NCBI RefSeq assembly: GCF_021800405.1
Contig: NZ_CP084550.1
Coordinates: 1,364,001 to 1,428,000, forward strand
DNA from: Arthrobacter sp. FW306-07-I
GTDB lineage: Bacteria > Actinomycetota > Actinomycetes > Actinomycetales > Micrococcaceae
DNA: 64,000 nt
Direction: 5' to 3'
Below the pieces are notes generated by a model, which worked only from the letters and a program-made list of their open reading frames with translations, was not told the DNA's origin and did no database searches. Shown piece after piece: positions 62,415-64,000 of the stretch (the stretch's first letter is position 1; every line of letters begins with the position of its first letter). The position numbers and the translations under genes were made by a program.

Positions 62415-64000
62415 ATGAGTCTTCCCGGCCAGTCCGCAGCCGGCACATCCAGCACGGGCACCTCCAGCACTCCTTCGCTGGACGGCCTGCGCCGCGCACT
62501 TGAGCCGGATACGACCTTCGCGCGCGTCCGCGCCGAGGCCGCCCGGGGCTTTGCCGTCCGCGGCCAGGATTACCAGATCAGTGCTCCGGCCGGCCTGCGC
62601 CCGGTGCTGTTGGCCGAGATGGCGGACGGGCTTGCGGCTGCCGCCCAGGCAGAGAACCCGGACGGCGCGGGCCCGGGCGTAGTGCTGGCGGTGACGGCGA
62701 CAGGCCGCGAGGCAGAAGACCTGTCCGCCGCCCTGCGCGCCTACCTTCCGGCGGATTCCGTGGCTGAGTTCCCCAGCTGGGAGACCCTCCCGCATGAGCG
62801 GCTTTCGCCCCGTTCCGACACCGTTGGCCGCCGGCTCTCCGTTCTGCGCCGGCTGGCACATCCGGAAAGCTCGACGGCGGGCCGGCTGCGCGTCGTCGTC
62901 GCGCCCGTCCGCGCCGTGGTCCAGCCGGTGGTGGCCGGCCTGGGCGACCTGGTTCCGGTCACGCTGAAGGTGGGCCAGGACGTTCCGTTCACCGACGTGG
63001 TGAGGAGCCTGGCCGACGCCGCATACGCCCGGGTGGACATGGTGACCCACCGCGGCGAGTTCGCTGTCCGCGGCGGCATCATCGACGTCTTCCCGCCCAC
63101 CGAAGACCACCCCATCCGCGTGGAGTTTTTCGGCGACGAGGTGGACCAGATGCGATGGTTTGCCGTCGCCGACCAGCGCTCGCTGTCCGCACCCGGCATC
63201 CACCACCCCACGGAACTGCACGCCCCTCCTTGCCGTGAAATCCTCATCACCCCTGCCGTGATGTCCCGCGCCGCCACCCTGAAGTCCCAGCTTCCTGCCG
63301 CGGCGGACATGCTGGAGAAGATCGCCGGCGGCATCGCCGTGGAAGGCATGGAATCCCTGGCCCCGGTGCTGGTGGATGCCATGGTGCCGTTCGTGGACCA
63401 GCTGCCGGCCGATTCCATCGCCGTGGTGATTGAACCGGAGAAGGTGCGCACCCGCGCCCACGACCTCGCTGCCACCAACGAGGAATTCCTTGAGGCGGCG
63501 TGGTCCACGGCGTCCGACGGCGGGGCGGCACCTTTGGACCTCAGCTCCCAGGCCAGCGCGGCGCTTCATTCGGCCAGCTTCCGCTCGCTGGCCGAAACCC
63601 GTTCGTCGTCCCTGGCGCACGGGGTGTCCTGGTGGTCCATCACGTCCCTGGCGCAGGACGCGGAGTTGCTGCCCGAGATCGACGTGCTGAATCTGCACGC
63701 CCGGGAGCCCCGCGGCTACCAGGGCGATGTGGCGGAAATGATGGATTTCATTGGTTCGCACGTCCGCGACCAGTGGCGGATCGTGGTGGCCACCGAAGGC
63801 CCCGGTCCGGCCCAGCGCCTGGCCGAGCTGTTCCACGAAAACGATATCCCCTGTGCCCGGGTGGACAGCCTTGACCACGAACCCCAGCCGGGCATCATCG
63901 AGGTGACCACTGCCGCCGTCGGCCGTGGTTTTGTCCTGGACGGGCTCAAGCTGGGCCTGCTCACCGAAGCCGACCTGCTGGGCCGCACCTCCGCCGGGTC
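62415..64000 (+). CDS. mfd: Transcription-repair coupling factor Mfd, 5' part (runs off the window)
   Basis: First 528 residues of the DNA translocase that removes RNA polymerase stalled at lesions and recruits UvrA. The UvrB-homology region is visible: EFPSWETLPHERLSPRSD (about residues 117-134), RVDMVTHRGEFAVRGGIIDVFP (about 205-226, key residues R-G-E-F-A-V-R-G-G) and RVEFFGDEVDQMR (about 235-247). The RID, helicase and UvrA-binding domains lie beyond the window. ATG 62415 has CAGGAG 8 nt upstream. Confidence 0.97.
   Translation, partial: MSLPGQSAAGTSSTGTSSTPSLDGLRRALEPDTTFARVRAEAARGFAVRGQDYQISAPAGLRPVLLAEMADGLAAAAQAENPDGAGPGVVLAVTATGREAEDLSAALRAYLPADSVAEFPSWETLPHERLSPRSDTVGRRLSVLRRLAHPESSTAGRLRVVVAPVRAVVQPVVAGLGDLVPVTLKVGQDVPFTDVVRSLADAAYARVDMVTHRGEFAVRGGIIDVFPPTEDHPIRVEFFGDEVDQMRWFAVADQRSLSAPGIHHPTELHAPPCREILITPAVMSRAATLKSQLPAAADMLEKIAGGIAVEGMESLAPVLVDAMVPFVDQLPADSIAVVIEPEKVRTRAHDLAATNEEFLEAAWSTASDGGAAPLDLSSQASAALHSASFRSLAETRSSSLAHGVSWWSITSLAQDAELLPEIDVLNLHAREPRGYQGDVAEMMDFIGSHVRDQWRIVVATEGPGPAQRLAELFHENDIPCARVDSLDHEPQPGIIEVTTAAVGRGFVLDGLKLGLLTEADLLGRTSAG

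Overview
The window is high-GC actinobacterial chromosome. Protein content (WhiB, RpfB, a SufS/SufU pair, DUF3499, DUF5719, SCO4848-family and DUF2505 proteins, TIGR03089) and gene order fit a Micrococcaceae member of the Arthrobacter/Pseudarthrobacter type. From memory, and not checked by search, two blocks keep the order seen in mycobacteria: purK/purE, LCP, manA, whiB2, DUF3499 and ahcY (the Rv3248c to Rv3277 neighbourhood), and pmt, rsmI, tatD, rpfB, rsmA, ispE, glmU, prs, rplY, pth and mfd (the Rv1002c to Rv1020 neighbourhood). Most of the window is therefore core genome. The clear accessory insertion is one IS30-family element.

Layout. 1-7544: a partial GNAT gene, a hypothetical gene, prepilin peptidase, a NUDIX hydrolase, fumC, carbonic anhydrase, a DUF4245 protein, glpX and a FemX-like aminoacyltransferase. 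7593-9250: an IS30-family insertion sequence inside what looks like the hairpin terminator between the FemX-like gene and manA. 9297-14031 (minus): a purK-purE-LCP-manA operon. 14206-24410: envelope and regulatory core block (GtrA, TIGR03089, WhiB, a giant GT2 membrane protein, DUF5719, a degenerate zincin, DUF3499, Trm112, ahcY). 24476-33621: L,D-transpeptidase, RDD and SpoIIM membrane proteins, a DUF1461 protein, acyl-CoA synthetase, and protein O-mannosyltransferase divergent from rsmI. 33802-40514: gabD, then a MoxR-DUF58-transglutaminase operon on minus. 40678-51953: tatD, rpfB, rsmA, ispE, an ABC-F gene, tetR, tRNA-Gln, glmU, prs, rplY and pth. 51994-57445: a tandem pair of very large LuxR-type (LAL) regulators, each preceded by a mini-ORF. 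57446-57960: a hairpin-rich non-coding gap. 57961-64000: sufS-sufU, SCO4848-family, DUF2505, an SDR/DUF2867 protein and the 5' part of mfd.

Much of the window serves the cell envelope: sugar-nucleotide and precursor supply (manA, glmU, glpX, ispE, prs), glycosyl transfer (GT2 protein, GtrA, Pmt), wall attachment and remodelling (LCP, FemX-like, L,D-transpeptidase, RpfB), with WhiB as the likely developmental regulator.

Three patterns stand out. First, about 17 genes have a TAnnnT -10 hexamer placed 6-8 nt before the start codon, the layout of leaderless transcripts, and this revises several starts. Second, the IS30 element splits a 27-bp near-perfect hairpin and has CTAG on both sides. Third, the two LuxR/LAL genes carry a leaderless 14-codon leader ORF with an internal hairpin (first gene) and a TAATG-coupled 11-codon ORF that ends out of frame (second gene), suggesting translational control or a frameshift.
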